Counted from the first letter of the stretch, positions 17,698 to 26,861 are shown. The stretch: 43,772 bases of DNA from VMDH01 sp038108875 (GCA_038108875.1 JAYNII010000010.1:1-43772); one strand, 5' to 3'. Notes: generated from the sequence alone by a model not told the origin. Made by a program: numbers and translations.

Positions 17698-19154
17698 AAA
17701 GAATTAGTTTCTACAGCCAACATCTCTTGAAATTCTATTACAGACATGGCCTCAAGACTCTCTTGTTGAATACACCGTTCAAAGATCTTGAGAGCCTTTT
17801 CCTCAGAGAATATCTTTAATAAGTTGTTTTTAAACTTTTTCTCCAGCACCGGGATACCCTCTTCCCTTCTTCGTTTATGCCCAATTGGATATTCAACTTC
17901 TATGGCATCCGTTGATGAGCCATCATCAAAAAAGATTTGTATTTTATTAGCTATAGATCTCTTATCTGCCTCTAAATACTCTTGGGTATATCTCTGATCC
18001 TCTTTAATAGTCATTTTTTTTCTAAGTAGATCAACAAGTGGGTTCGCCGCAACATCGTCTTCATAATGCTCTGCAATAAGATCTCCATGAATTAAACCAA
18101 TTGCAATCATGTATTGTAAACAATGGTCTCTATCAGCTGGATTGTGTAATTCTCCAACTTTGGAAATTATTCTAATTGCAGATTCATGAGTGGTAACTTC
18201 AATTTCTTTTATTTGATCAAATCTACCTTTAACCTGTGGATGAAGTTGCACTGCAGCTTCAACTGCAGTTTGGGCATGGAATTCAGCAGGATAGCTTATT
18301 TTGAATAAAACATTTTCCATGACATAGGTTCCCAAAGCTTGAGGAAGAACAATCTGTTCTCCTTTAAAAAGCACATCTTCAAATCCCCATTTCTTGGCAG
18401 ATAAAACACTTGGATAGCCCATTTCACCAAGCAAAGTAACCATGCCGAGTCTGACAGCTCTGCTGGTTGCATCTCCAGCAGCCCAACTTTTCCTTGAGCC
18501 AGCATTTGGAGCATGTCTATAGGTTCTAAGACTTTGACCGTCAACCCACGCATGGGTGATAGCATCTAAAATTTGTTCGTAACTTCCACCAAGTAACTTA
18601 GTAGCTACGGCAGTTGAAGCAACTTTGACCAATACGACATGATCTAAACCAACTCTATTAAAACTATTTTTTAAAGCTAATACTCCTTGAATTTCATGAG
18701 CCATAATCATAGCTTCGAGAATTTGTCTCATGGAAATAGGACTTTCACCTTCTGCGTGTCGCTTCTGCGAGATAAAATCAGCAACTGCAAGAATTGCACC
18801 GAGATTGTCTGATGGATGCCCCCATTCTGCAGCTAGCCAGGTATCGTTATAATCCAACCATCGAATCATACAACCTATGTCAAATGCTCCCTTGACAGGA
18901 TCTAGTTTAAAGTTGGTACCTGGAACTCTCACTCCATAAGGAACTTCAGTACCAGGAACAACTGGACCAAGCATTTTTGTACAAGCTGGAAAAGTTAAAG
19001 CCAATAAACCACAACCTATGGTATCAATAAGACAGTTTTTTGCTGTTGTAAGGGCTAACTCAGAATCGACTTTATACTCATGAGTATATCTGGCTATTTC
19101 AACAATTAGTGGGTCGTATCCTGTGCGGACATTTATATCAAAATTACCTGACAT
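17694..19154 (-). CDS. prpD: 2-methylcitrate dehydratase
   Basis: MmgE/PrpD-fold enzyme that dehydrates 2-methylcitrate to 2-methyl-cis-aconitate in propionyl-CoA oxidation. It is 486 aa, the normal PrpD length (E. coli 483), with the conserved MIRWLDYNDTWLAAEWGHPSDN and the C-terminal EVEYPIGHKRRREEG region. The ATG overlaps the prpC stop by 1 base. The hydration to 2-methylisocitrate could be done by AcnB (247-2832). The stop overlaps that of the convergent acylase gene by 4 bp. Confidence 0.97.
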   Translation of the reverse strand: MSGNFDINVRTGYDPLIVEIARYTHEYKVDSELALTTAKNCLIDTIGCGLLALTFPACTKMLGPVVPGTEVPYGVRVPGTNFKLDPVKGAFDIGCMIRWLDYNDTWLAAEWGHPSDNLGAILAVADFISQKRHAEGESPISMRQILEAMIMAHEIQGVLALKNSFNRVGLDHVVLVKVASTAVATKLLGGSYEQILDAITHAWVDGQSLRTYRHAPNAGSRKSWAAGDATSRAVRLGMVTLLGEMGYPSVLSAKKWGFEDVLFKGEQIVLPQALGTYVMENVLFKISYPAEFHAQTAVEAAVQLHPQVKGRFDQIKEIEVTTHESAIRIISKVGELHNPADRDHCLQYMIAIGLIHGDLIAEHYEDDVAANPLVDLLRKKMTIKEDQRYTQEYLEADKRSIANKIQIFFDDGSSTDAIEVEYPIGHKRRREEGIPVLEKKFKNNLLKIFSEEKALKIFERCIQQESLEAMSVIEFQEMLAVETNSF

Positions 19155-20275
19155 TACTTTCTATCTTGAATATCAACCCATTCAGAAGTTTCGGGACCAA
19201 TATATTCTGCAGATGGTCTAATAATTCTATTATTAGCTCTTTGCTCCATACAGTGTGCAGTCCATCCAGTAACTCTAGACATCACAAAAATTGGGGTGAA
19301 TAATTTTGTTGGAATTCCCATGAAGAAATAAGCAGAAGCATGGAAAAAATCAGCATTTGCAAATAGCCTTTTTTCATCCCACATTACCTTCTCGACCTCA
19401 TCTGAGACTTGAAACAAAGAATCATCGCCATATTCTTTTGAAAGCATTTTAGAGTAAGATTTAATGACTGCATTTCTAGGGTCTCTTTCTGAATATACGG
19501 CGTGACCAAACCCCATTATTTTTTCTTTATTTGCAAGCATAGAAAGAATATTTAATTTAGCTTCTTCTCTAGTTTTCCAATTTTCAATCATCTCCATTGC
19601 CTTTTCATTGGCACCTCCATGCAGTGGACCCCTTAGAGATCCAATAGCCGCAACTACACAGGAATAAAGATCTGACATTGTGGAAGCACAAACTCTAGCT
19701 GTAAAAGTTGAAGCATTAAATTCATGCTCAGCATACAAAATAAGGGATACATCCATTACTCTTCTGTGAAGATCCGATGGAGTTTTTCCATGCAAAATAT
19801 GAAGAAAATGCCCAGCAATGGTCTCTTCATCATTAACTAAATTAATATCCAATCCTTCATGAGAAAACTTGTACCAGTAAACAACAATAGATGCCATGGT
19901 CGCAATCATTCTGCTCGTTGCTTCCATCTGATTTGTAAAATCTCCTTCTGGTTCTAAATTTCCAAGCATGGAAGTCCCCGTTCTCATTACATCCATGGGA
20001 TGGGCTGATGCAGGAATTTTTTGTAAAACTTCTTTGAGTTTCTGTGGAAGATCTCTTTTGGATTTTAATAGAGCTTTATAACTAGCTAATTCATCTCGGG
20101 TGGGAAGTTTTCCATAAAGCAACAAATAAGCAATCTCCTCAAAAGTTCCTCTTTCTGCCAAGATCTCTACCTTGTGACCTCTGTATGCTAAGCCTTCCTC
20201 TTGACCAACTGTACATAAAGAAGTTTGACCAGCAACTTGCCCTCTTAAACCTGCTCCCTCAAGTTTTTTAACCAT
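19154..20275 (-). CDS. prpC: 2-methylcitrate synthase
   Basis: Condenses propionyl-CoA with oxaloacetate. The 373-aa citrate-synthase-fold protein has the short PrpC form lacking the N-terminal domain of hexameric GltA. Catalytic regions are GPLHGGANEKAME, MGFGHAVYSERDPRN and the C-terminal RVTGWTAHCMEQR. A strong ribosome binding site, GGAGAGGAG, lies just upstream of the ATG. Methylcitrate synthase rather than citrate synthase is favoured by its place between prpB and prpD; such enzymes often have residual citrate synthase activity. Confidence 0.96.
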   Translation of the reverse strand: MVKKLEGAGLRGQVAGQTSLCTVGQEEGLAYRGHKVEILAERGTFEEIAYLLLYGKLPTRDELASYKALLKSKRDLPQKLKEVLQKIPASAHPMDVMRTGTSMLGNLEPEGDFTNQMEATSRMIATMASIVVYWYKFSHEGLDINLVNDEETIAGHFLHILHGKTPSDLHRRVMDVSLILYAEHEFNASTFTARVCASTMSDLYSCVVAAIGSLRGPLHGGANEKAMEMIENWKTREEAKLNILSMLANKEKIMGFGHAVYSERDPRNAVIKSYSKMLSKEYGDDSLFQVSDEVEKVMWDEKRLFANADFFHASAYFFMGIPTKLFTPIFVMSRVTGWTAHCMEQRANNRIIRPSAEYIGPETSEWVDIQDRK

Positions 20276-20290
20276 GTCTCCTCTCCAAAA

Positions 20291-21160
20291 TTACTTTTTA
20301 AATAGCTCGTCTAATGTTTTTTCGTAACTGTGATAATTGAGCTGCTCATATAGTTCATCACGAGTTTGCATTTTACCCAGCAAATCTTGCTGGGTTCCAC
20401 GTTGAGCGATGACATTATACACTTCTTCAGCAGACTTGCTCATAGCTCTAAAAGCAGAGAGTGGAAAAAGCATAATATCTACTCCCACTGAAGTTAATTC
20501 TTGTGCAGTAAAAAGTGGAGTTTTTCCAAATTCAGTAATATTAGCTAAGATTGGAGCAGAAATTTTTTCTCTTAAAAGTTTGTATTCATCCAGTGAATTT
20601 ACTGCTTCTAAAAAAATACCGTCAGCTCCAGCTTCTATATATTTTGAACTCCTCTCCACTGCACCCTCAATTCCTTCATTAGCGTAGGCATCTGTTCTAG
20701 CCATAATAAAAAAGTCTTGATCTTTTTTGCTATCAACTGCAGCTTTTAATCGATCTACCATTTCCTCTGATGAAACAAGCTCTTTATTTGGGCGATGACC
20801 GCATCGTTTTTGTGCTACTTGATCCTCTATATGAACAGCAGCCACGCCTGCTCCCTCTAGCTGTCTAATGGTTTTAGCGATATTAAAAGCTCCTCCCCAC
20901 CCCGTATCGATATCTACCAACAATGGTAAATCGCATGCATTACAAATTCTTCTGGCATCTATAAGAACATCATCCAAGCTAGTAATTCCTAGATCGGGAA
21001 TACCGTAAGAGGCATTTGCAACCCCAGCACCAGAAAGATAAATAGCTTTGTGTCCTGCAGACTTAGCGAGCTTTGCTGAATAAGCATTTATGGTCCCTAC
21101 TACCATGAGGGGTTTGTTATTCCTTATAGCGTAATGAAATTTTTTGCCTGCAGAATCCAT
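20291..21160 (-). CDS. prpB: 2-methylisocitrate lyase
   Basis: Cleaves 2-methylisocitrate to pyruvate and succinate. It is 289 aa, isocitrate-lyase superfamily, with metal-binding D85 and D87 in LVDIDTGWGG and the catalytic Cys120 in the KRCGHRPNK signature. It is the first prp gene in transcription order. It lies only 14 bp after queH and has no clear Shine-Dalgarno, so it is probably transcribed from upstream. No prpR regulator or prpE propionyl-CoA synthetase is adjacent. Confidence 0.97.
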   Translation of the reverse strand: MDSAGKKFHYAIRNNKPLMVVGTINAYSAKLAKSAGHKAIYLSGAGVANASYGIPDLGITSLDDVLIDARRICNACDLPLLVDIDTGWGGAFNIAKTIRQLEGAGVAAVHIEDQVAQKRCGHRPNKELVSSEEMVDRLKAAVDSKKDQDFFIMARTDAYANEGIEGAVERSSKYIEAGADGIFLEAVNSLDEYKLLREKISAPILANITEFGKTPLFTAQELTSVGVDIMLFPLSAFRAMSKSAEEVYNVIAQRGTQQDLLGKMQTRDELYEQLNYHSYEKTLDELFKK

Positions 21161-21174
21161 ATGAATATTTTAAC

Positions 21175-21834
21175 TTATTTGTAAAACTTAATTCCCCTAA
21201 TTATTCTTGATTTATTATTCTTGATGCGCCATCTGTTGGTATCTCTTAAACTATAGACACAGCCACAATATTCTTGTTGATAAAAATTTTCTCTTTTAGA
21301 AATCTCTATCATTCTTGCTGACCCGCCATGCTTACGCCAATTAAAATCCCAGTAAGCAAGCTCTTCATAACGGTTGGCAGCTCTAACTCCTGAGCTATTA
21401 ATCTGTTGCATGTCCTTCCATCTTGATATGCCAAGTGTAGTAGCAAAGACTGGAAATCTATTTTCCACGGCATATAGCGCTGTTCTTTCAAATCTCATAT
21501 CAAAGCACTTAGTGCACCTTTCGCCACGCTCAGGTTCATTTTCAAGACCTCGAATTCTTTCAAACCAATTATCTGTATCATAATCAGCATCAACAAACTC
21601 AAACCCAAGTTTTTCACAAAATTTTATATTTTCCTCTTTGCGAATTAAATATTCTTCAGCAGGGTGAATATTTGGGTTATAAAAATAAACAGTGGTTTCT
21701 ATCTCTGATGCTGCAACGGCCTCCATGATTTCTCCAGCACAAGGAGCGCAACAACTATGCAACAGCAACTTCTTTTCATGGGAAGGAAAATCTAATTCTG
21801 GTCTAGAATAATTTGCAACCTTTAAATGATCCAT
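21175..21834 (-). CDS. queH: Epoxyqueuosine reductase QueH
   Basis: Reduces epoxyqueuosine to queuosine at the wobble position of GUN-anticodon tRNAs; QueH is the non-cobalamin alternative to QueG. The 219-aa protein shows the family cysteines: SCCAPC (C28, C29, C32), RCTKC (C107, C110) and YCGC (C190, C192), expected to bind an Fe-S cluster and a second metal. Other conserved stretches are FYNPNIHPAEEY and FATTLGISRWKD. It overlaps thrH by one base. No other queuosine gene is in the window. Confidence 0.94.
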   Translation of the reverse strand: MDHLKVANYSRPELDFPSHEKKLLLHSCCAPCAGEIMEAVAASEIETTVYFYNPNIHPAEEYLIRKEENIKFCEKLGFEFVDADYDTDNWFERIRGLENEPERGERCTKCFDMRFERTALYAVENRFPVFATTLGISRWKDMQQINSSGVRAANRYEELAYWDFNWRKHGGSARMIEISKRENFYQQEYCGCVYSLRDTNRWRIKNNKSRIIRGIKFYK

Positions 21835-22430
21835 TATCTTAAGCGCTTCAGTTCTGTTAATAGTTCGTCATATGAGCTAAATGATGGAATAGAGGAATAT
21901 TCCTCAGTTATAGACTTAGGTGCATTGAAAAAGAAAGAGTGTTCAGCAACTTCAAACATTTGGAGATCATTGTACGAATCTCCAACTGCTATGCAAGAAT
22001 AACCCATGCTGGTAAAAGCAGTTACAGCCTGTTGCTTTGCTTTAGCAGTTCTTAGCTTATATCCAATAATGGTGTCATTTTCTATTTGCAGTCTGTGACA
22101 AAGCAATAATGGGTTACCCAATTTTTCCATCAAAGGCAATGCTAATTCATAAAAAGTGTCTGAAAGAATAACTACTTGAAAGTCTTGTCTAATACTTTCA
22201 ATAAATGTCTTTGCACCGACTAAGGGCTGCATTCGACTTGCAATTTCTTTTACAGTGCTAAAGGAAATATTATGGAGGTGCATCAATGAAATTCTGTAAT
22301 CCATCAATTCGTCAAAAGATGGGATATCTCTGGTAGTTTTTAATAAATCTAAAACATTAGTTTTGTAAGCAACTTCCTGCCATATTTCTGGTGTTAGAGT
22401 GCCTTCCATGTCAAAACAAATAATTTTCAT
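21834..22430 (-). CDS. thrH: ThrH-type phosphoserine phosphatase / homoserine phosphotransferase
   Basis: HAD-superfamily enzyme of 198 aa. The nucleophile motif is D7 in CFDMEGTL, and the VGDSYNDLQM motif and the LSDTFYEL strand match P. aeruginosa ThrH closely (that protein also begins with a DLEG motif and has RDIP and LLCH segments, seen here as RDIPSFDELMDYR and LLCHRLQIE). ThrH has phosphoserine phosphatase activity and can transfer phosphate to homoserine, so it may serve serine or threonine synthesis. It overlaps the upstream 5'-nucleotidase gene by 4 bp. Confidence 0.88.
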   Translation of the reverse strand: MKIICFDMEGTLTPEIWQEVAYKTNVLDLLKTTRDIPSFDELMDYRISLMHLHNISFSTVKEIASRMQPLVGAKTFIESIRQDFQVVILSDTFYELALPLMEKLGNPLLLCHRLQIENDTIIGYKLRTAKAKQQAVTAFTSMGYSCIAVGDSYNDLQMFEVAEHSFFFNAPKSITEEYSSIPSFSSYDELLTELKRLR

Positions 22431-23311
22431 TGGTTTTTTACTCCGTAAATAACATGTCCAGCTGAAATTTCTTTTTGAGCTTCATCAACATTTAGAATTT
22501 GATCATCAAAAAAAATATCTGCACCAAAAGATTTCAGAAAATCTGTTTTATTCATTCCTCCTAGAAATAAAGATTCGTCGACTCTAACATTCCATTTCCT
22601 GAGAGTCTTAATGACTCTCGTGTGAGATGGCGCTGAACGCGCAGTTACTAAAGCAGTTCTTATAGGACAATCTTTCTCATCTAATTCAGCTTGTAACTTA
22701 TTTAATTCAATTAAAAAGGATTTGAATGGTCCCTCAGCAAGCAACTTGGTATTGTTTTTTTCAGATTCTAAAAATGCAGTGAGACCCTTTTCATGAAATA
22801 TTTTTTCTGCCTCATCTGAAAATATTACAGAATCACCGTCAAAAGCTATTTTCAAAATATTATCGTCTGCAATTTGTCGAGTTTTATTAGTGACTATCCT
22901 CGCTGCTGGAACCCTATTCTTGATAGCAAGCTCTACATCACTGGCATCACTCGATAAAAATAACCCAACACCAAAAGATTTGACATACCTGTAGGGGCTT
23001 TGGCCTCCACAAAATACTGCCCTAGTAATATCTAATTTATGATGTTCAATTGAATTAAATATTCTCAACCCAGTATCGGCTGTATTTCTGGAAAGAAGAA
23101 CTACTTCAATTCTTTGGTAATCATAAAAATTATTAATACGTAATATTTTTCTAACCAAGTTAAAGGCCTCGCCTGGTTCAAGGATCACGTTTTCATTATT
23201 AATTTGATGACTTCTATAGGCTTCAACTCCATCGACTTCAAAAATTTTATGGCTCTCATTTAAATTAAATAAAGCTCGAGAAGAAATACCAATTACTAAT
23301 CTAGAATGCAT
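22427..23311 (-). CDS. Cytosolic 5'-nucleotidase family protein
   Basis: A 294-aa protein of the bacterial 5'-nucleotidase family related to eukaryotic cytosolic nucleotidase I. Seen: the N-terminal IGISSRALFNL motif (nucleophile region with Ser where HADs often have Asp), LLSRNTADTGLRIF, FLSSDASDVELAI, AFDGDSVIFSDEAEKIF, and ALVTARSAP followed by the FDDQ near the C-terminus. It should dephosphorylate nucleoside monophosphates; the preferred base is unknown. It is the first gene of a six-gene minus-strand run ending in prpD. Its start lies 26 bp from the SOS box, so LexA might also affect it. Confidence 0.85.
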   Translation of the reverse strand: MHSRLVIGISSRALFNLNESHKIFEVDGVEAYRSHQINNENVILEPGEAFNLVRKILRINNFYDYQRIEVVLLSRNTADTGLRIFNSIEHHKLDITRAVFCGGQSPYRYVKSFGVGLFLSSDASDVELAIKNRVPAARIVTNKTRQIADDNILKIAFDGDSVIFSDEAEKIFHEKGLTAFLESEKNNTKLLAEGPFKSFLIELNKLQAELDEKDCPIRTALVTARSAPSHTRVIKTLRKWNVRVDESLFLGGMNKTDFLKSFGADIFFDDQILNVDEAQKEISAGHVIYGVKNQ

Positions 23312-23313
23312 AT

Positions 23314-23341
23314 TTGAATTTTATTTAAAAAATTATATACT
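23314..23341 (+). promoter_or_regulatory. lexA promoter
   Basis: TTGAAT at 23314-23319 (4/6) and TATACT at 23336-23341 (5/6) with a 16-bp spacer. The -10 box overlaps the SOS box and the predicted start of transcription (about 23348) lies inside it, so bound LexA would block RNA polymerase directly. The leader would be about 16 nt. Confidence 0.55.
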
Positions 23342-23357
23342 GTAATTATATACAGTA
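23338..23357 (+). promoter_or_regulatory. LexA operator (SOS box)
   Basis: TACTGTAATTATATACAGTA is a gammaproteobacterial SOS box: CTGT at 23340-23343, eight bases, ACAG at 23352-23355, within a nearly palindromic 20-mer that differs little from the E. coli consensus. It ends 6 bases before the lexA ATG and lies 26 bp from the start of the divergent nucleotidase gene. It implies autoregulation of lexA. Confidence 0.93.
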
Positions 23358-23363
23358 AAAATT

Positions 23364-23966
23364 ATGAAAAAAATCACATCTCAACAACAAAAAGTTCTTG
23401 AATGTATAGAAGTTTACATTAAAGAGACTGGCTTTCCACCAACTAGAATAGAGATTTGTAAAGAATTAGGATTTAAGTCCCCCAATGCAGCTGAAATGCA
23501 TCTAAGAGCATTAGAAAGGAAAGGATTGATTACTATAAAAAGCGGTTCTTCCAGAGGTATTTGTTTAAATAACAAAACAGTATTTGACGGATATCCAGTT
23601 ATTGGATTAGTTGCCGCCGGTTCACCCACTTTAGCAGAAGAAAATATTGAAAAAATTATTAACTGCGATCCAGAGTTATTTGGAAGCAATTTTGATTACT
23701 TTTTAAAGGTTAAAGGCTTGAGCATGATAGAAGCAGGAATACTGGAGAATGATTTGGTTGCAATCAAAAAAACAACAGAAATTAAAAATGGTGATTTGGT
23801 GGTAGCTCGTATAGACGAAGAAGTGACACTAAAACACTTTTTCAAATCACAAAACAAAATTGAGTTAAGGCCTGCAAATAAAGATTATTCTGTTATAACC
23901 ATTGACGACAAAGTCTCACATTTTGAAATTGAAGGTAAAGGGATTGGCCTCCTCAGAAACCATTAA
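23364..23966 (+). CDS. lexA: LexA repressor
   Basis: SOS regulator with self-cleavage activity, 200 aa. The N-terminal winged helix-turn-helix domain fills about residues 1-68 (MKKITSQQQKVLECIE; PPTRIEICKELGF). The cleavage bond is Ala85-Gly86 in GLVAAGSPT. The catalytic dyad is Ser120 (VKGLSMIEAG) and Lys157 (VTLKHFF), each one residue offset from E. coli. The ATG lies 6 nt after the SOS box without a Shine-Dalgarno, so the mRNA leader should be very short. The stop interlocks with that of the convergent small gene. No sulA or other SOS gene follows. Confidence 0.98.
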   Translation: MKKITSQQQKVLECIEVYIKETGFPPTRIEICKELGFKSPNAAEMHLRALERKGLITIKSGSSRGICLNNKTVFDGYPVIGLVAAGSPTLAEENIEKIINCDPELFGSNFDYFLKVKGLSMIEAGILENDLVAIKKTTEIKNGDLVVARIDEEVTLKHFFKSQNKIELRPANKDYSVITIDDKVSHFEIEGKGIGLLRNH

Positions 23967-24220
23967 TGTAAAGTTACGTTTTTCTTACTAGATTTTCGTT
24001 TTACATTCTCAAAAAAATCATCGAAGTCTATAACTTGACCACTAACAGATTCTAAACCGGCACGAATCATCTCTTTTGCAACAGCAAGCTCTTCTCCGTT
24101 TAAAAAATCTCTTGATTCTCTTCCAAATTCAATCTTTACAATTGGATTGTCATGATCATCTGCTCTTCTTAGAACGATTGTTCCATCTGAAAGTTGAGTT
24201 AATTCTAGATAATTGGACAT
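23963..24220 (-). CDS. Small conserved protein between lexA and topA, function unknown
   Basis: An 85-aa acidic protein starting MSNYLELTQLSDGTIVLRR, with the segments PIVKIEFGRES, ELAVAKEMIRAGLES and a basic tail (RKSSKK). I recall similar short proteins in Pseudomonas-type genomes between lexA and topA, so both the sequence and the position look conserved, but no function is known to me. No signal peptide, membrane segment or Cys is visible. It lies 48 bp downstream of topA on the same strand, and its stop overlaps that of lexA by 4 bp. Confidence 0.75.
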   Translation of the reverse strand: MSNYLELTQLSDGTIVLRRADDHDNPIVKIEFGRESRDFLNGEELAVAKEMIRAGLESVSGQVIDFDDFFENVKRKSSKKNVTLH

Positions 24221-24268
24221 TGTTTTGACTTTAGCATGTTGAAGAATTAAATAATAGGATTCAGATAA

Positions 24269-26860
24269 TTATTTTTTTGAAACTATTTTCCAAGCATTGT
24301 TCTCAAATATTGCAATAGTTCCAATTTTCTTTCCGTCTCTTTCTGAGCTCAAATAATGCGTATCTTCTGTCTTGTTGTATCTAATAATAAATGGATTCCC
24401 TAAGTCGTCGGTATCAGGAGCAGTTAATAAAAATCTATGTTTATCTGGTAATCCCTCCTTGGCAAGTTTTAGCTCAGTTACTGCAGGAGCTCTAGTTTCT
24501 CTATTTTTTGGAAATCGACTAGCAGCAAGAAAAAGACCTTTTAAGCTGTCTCTTAAAAGAAAGTGGTCTGCTACTTTTGAGCATTGTAATTCGGGTAAAG
24601 GAATTGGATCCATATAGATTGGATATGGTTCACCATTTCTTTGTAACCTTCTGGTTGCATCACAGTTATTGTTGTTGCACGCAAAGTACTTACCAAATCT
24701 TCCGGTCTTTAACTCCATTTCTGCTCCACACTTATGACAGTCAAGAGTGGGGCCATCATAACCCTTTAATTTAAAGACTCCTTCTTCAATCTCAATCCCA
24801 TCACAGTCTGGGTTGTTTGAACAAACATGGATTTTCATCTTGTCATCTATAAGGTAATTGTCCATGCTCAAATCGCATTTTGGACAACGTCTTTTAATAA
24901 TCAAATTAACTGCCTCTTGCTGATCATCAATACTTACTGCCTCTTCACCAGAAATCAAATTGAGAGTTTTTTTGCACTGATATTCAGTTGCAGTGGAATA
25001 ACCAGAGCAACTCAAAAAGACTCCTGTAGCTGAGTTTCGGATATTTAAATTATTTGAATTACAATCAGGACAGATTAAGGAAGTGGTAACAGGATTATTT
25101 CTGCGCATGCCTTGGGTGTCGTGCATGGCTTGTTCTAAATCTTCTTGGAATGCTTTGTAGTATTCGTTAAGAACCTCTAGCCAATTTGCCTCTCCATTGG
25201 CAATATCATCTAATCTATTTTCGAAATTAGCAGTAAAGTTATAGTCCATGATGTCGTCAAAATTTTCTATTAATCTATCAGAGACAATCATCCCAATTTT
25301 ATTTACAAAAAATCTTCTATTAATGATTTCTGCATAACCTCTGTCTTGAATAGTAGAAATGATATTTGCATAAGTAGAAGGTCTACCGATACCCCTTTTT
25401 TCAAGCTCTTTAACCAAAGCTGCTTCCGAGAATCTTGCTGAAGGTTTAGTAAATTTTTTATCTAATTTATGACTATCAAGCTCCATAACATCACCAGAAT
25501 TTATGGACGGCAGCTTTTGATCTTCCTCAGAATCTTTTTGCTTATATACCTTTAAAAACCCATCAAATAATATTTCTCTACCTCTTGCTTGAAACTTGTA
25601 ATCATCAAAATCTACAAAAACGCTAGTTGAAAGAAATTCAGCATCTGGGAGCTGGCATGCAATGAACTGTTCCCAAATCAAGTCATACAACTTGATTTCA
25701 TCATCCCTTAGGTCATGTATTTGCAATCCTGTGATATGGGCATTGGTTGGTCTTATAGCTTCGTGTGCCTCTTGGGCATTTTCTTTTGAAGAATAGATTC
25801 TAGGAGCATTGGTGAGATACTCTTGACCAAATTTATTTTCAATATATGCTCTCGCATCTTGAATAGACTCCTTTGATAACGATGGAGCATCTGTTCTCAT
25901 GTAGGTAATTAAGCCATTCTCATAGAGCTTTTGTGCTGCTCGCATCGTTCTAGAAACTGTGTAACCTAATTTAGTACTAGCAGCCTGCTGCAATGTAGAA
26001 GTGATAAACGGTGCTTTTGGCTTAGAAGTGGTTGGTTTTTTAATGACTTCCGAAACTTTGAGTTCTGAATTTACTATTAATTTCTCAATATGTTTAGCTT
26101 CAGCTTCTTTTAGCAAGGATTCAGATTTTGTTCTTACTAAAGAAAAATTAACAAGTTGATTATCCTTTGATCCAGTAAAGCTAATTTCCCAAAATTCCTC
26201 AGGTTTAAATTCTTTAATTTTTTTTTCTCTTTCAGCTAACAACCTTAGCGCAACCGATTGAACTCTTCCAGCCGAAAGGTTTCTTGCGATTTTTGCCCAC
26301 AATAAAGGCGATAACTCAAAACCAACAACTCTATCTAAAAATCTTCTAGCTTGTTGAGCATTGACCAAATTAATATCAATTTCGAGGGGTTCTTTAAATG
26401 CTTTTTGGATAGAGTCTCTTGTAATTTGATTGAATCTAACTCTGCTAAAGTTTGTATTTTCTTTAGCCAATGATTCTCTTAGGTGCCAAGCTATAGCTTC
26501 TCCCTCTCTATCAAGATCAGTGGCTAGAATTACAGAGTCACATTTTTTTGCAAGACTCTTAAGTTCTTTGATAACTTTTTCCTTTTCAGGAATGATTTCA
26601 TAAGTGGCTGCCCAAGAATTATCAGGATCAATACCCATTCTTCGGACCAATCTTTTCCTTTCATTAATCTTCTTTTGAATAACCTTATCTTCTGAAGATA
26701 ATCCTTTAGGTAAAATAATTTTTTCTTGGGAGGCTTTACCTTTTTTTGGAAGATCTCTGATATGACCAACGCTTGATTTGACTAAATAATCTGGGCCTAA
26801 ATATTTAGAAATTGTTTTTGCCTTTGCAGGAGATTCAACTATTACCAGAGAACGTGGCAT
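24269..26860 (-). CDS. topA: DNA topoisomerase I
   Basis: Type IA topoisomerase relaxing negative supercoils; 863 aa (E. coli 865). The Toprim domain has D115 and D117 in ILATDLDREGEA. The active-site tyrosine is Tyr320 in GLITYMRTD. Three C-terminal four-Cys zinc modules are visible, starting at CPDCNSNN, CPKCDLSMD and CHKCGAEM, followed by a ribbon-like tail. It is 1 bp after the upstream membrane-protein gene and is the sixth gene of the nadK run. Confidence 0.98.
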   Translation of the reverse strand: MPRSLVIVESPAKAKTISKYLGPDYLVKSSVGHIRDLPKKGKASQEKIILPKGLSSEDKVIQKKINERKRLVRRMGIDPDNSWAATYEIIPEKEKVIKELKSLAKKCDSVILATDLDREGEAIAWHLRESLAKENTNFSRVRFNQITRDSIQKAFKEPLEIDINLVNAQQARRFLDRVVGFELSPLLWAKIARNLSAGRVQSVALRLLAEREKKIKEFKPEEFWEISFTGSKDNQLVNFSLVRTKSESLLKEAEAKHIEKLIVNSELKVSEVIKKPTTSKPKAPFITSTLQQAASTKLGYTVSRTMRAAQKLYENGLITYMRTDAPSLSKESIQDARAYIENKFGQEYLTNAPRIYSSKENAQEAHEAIRPTNAHITGLQIHDLRDDEIKLYDLIWEQFIACQLPDAEFLSTSVFVDFDDYKFQARGREILFDGFLKVYKQKDSEEDQKLPSINSGDVMELDSHKLDKKFTKPSARFSEAALVKELEKRGIGRPSTYANIISTIQDRGYAEIINRRFFVNKIGMIVSDRLIENFDDIMDYNFTANFENRLDDIANGEANWLEVLNEYYKAFQEDLEQAMHDTQGMRRNNPVTTSLICPDCNSNNLNIRNSATGVFLSCSGYSTATEYQCKKTLNLISGEEAVSIDDQQEAVNLIIKRRCPKCDLSMDNYLIDDKMKIHVCSNNPDCDGIEIEEGVFKLKGYDGPTLDCHKCGAEMELKTGRFGKYFACNNNNCDATRRLQRNGEPYPIYMDPIPLPELQCSKVADHFLLRDSLKGLFLAASRFPKNRETRAPAVTELKLAKEGLPDKHRFLLTAPDTDDLGNPFIIRYNKTEDTHYLSSERDGKKIGTIAIFENNAWKIVSKK

Positions 26861-26861
26861 C

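Noticed and set aside
24372..24617. Plus-strand frame of 81 codons over topA
   Set aside because: Lies within the conserved topA C-terminal region; no ribosome binding site or similarity.
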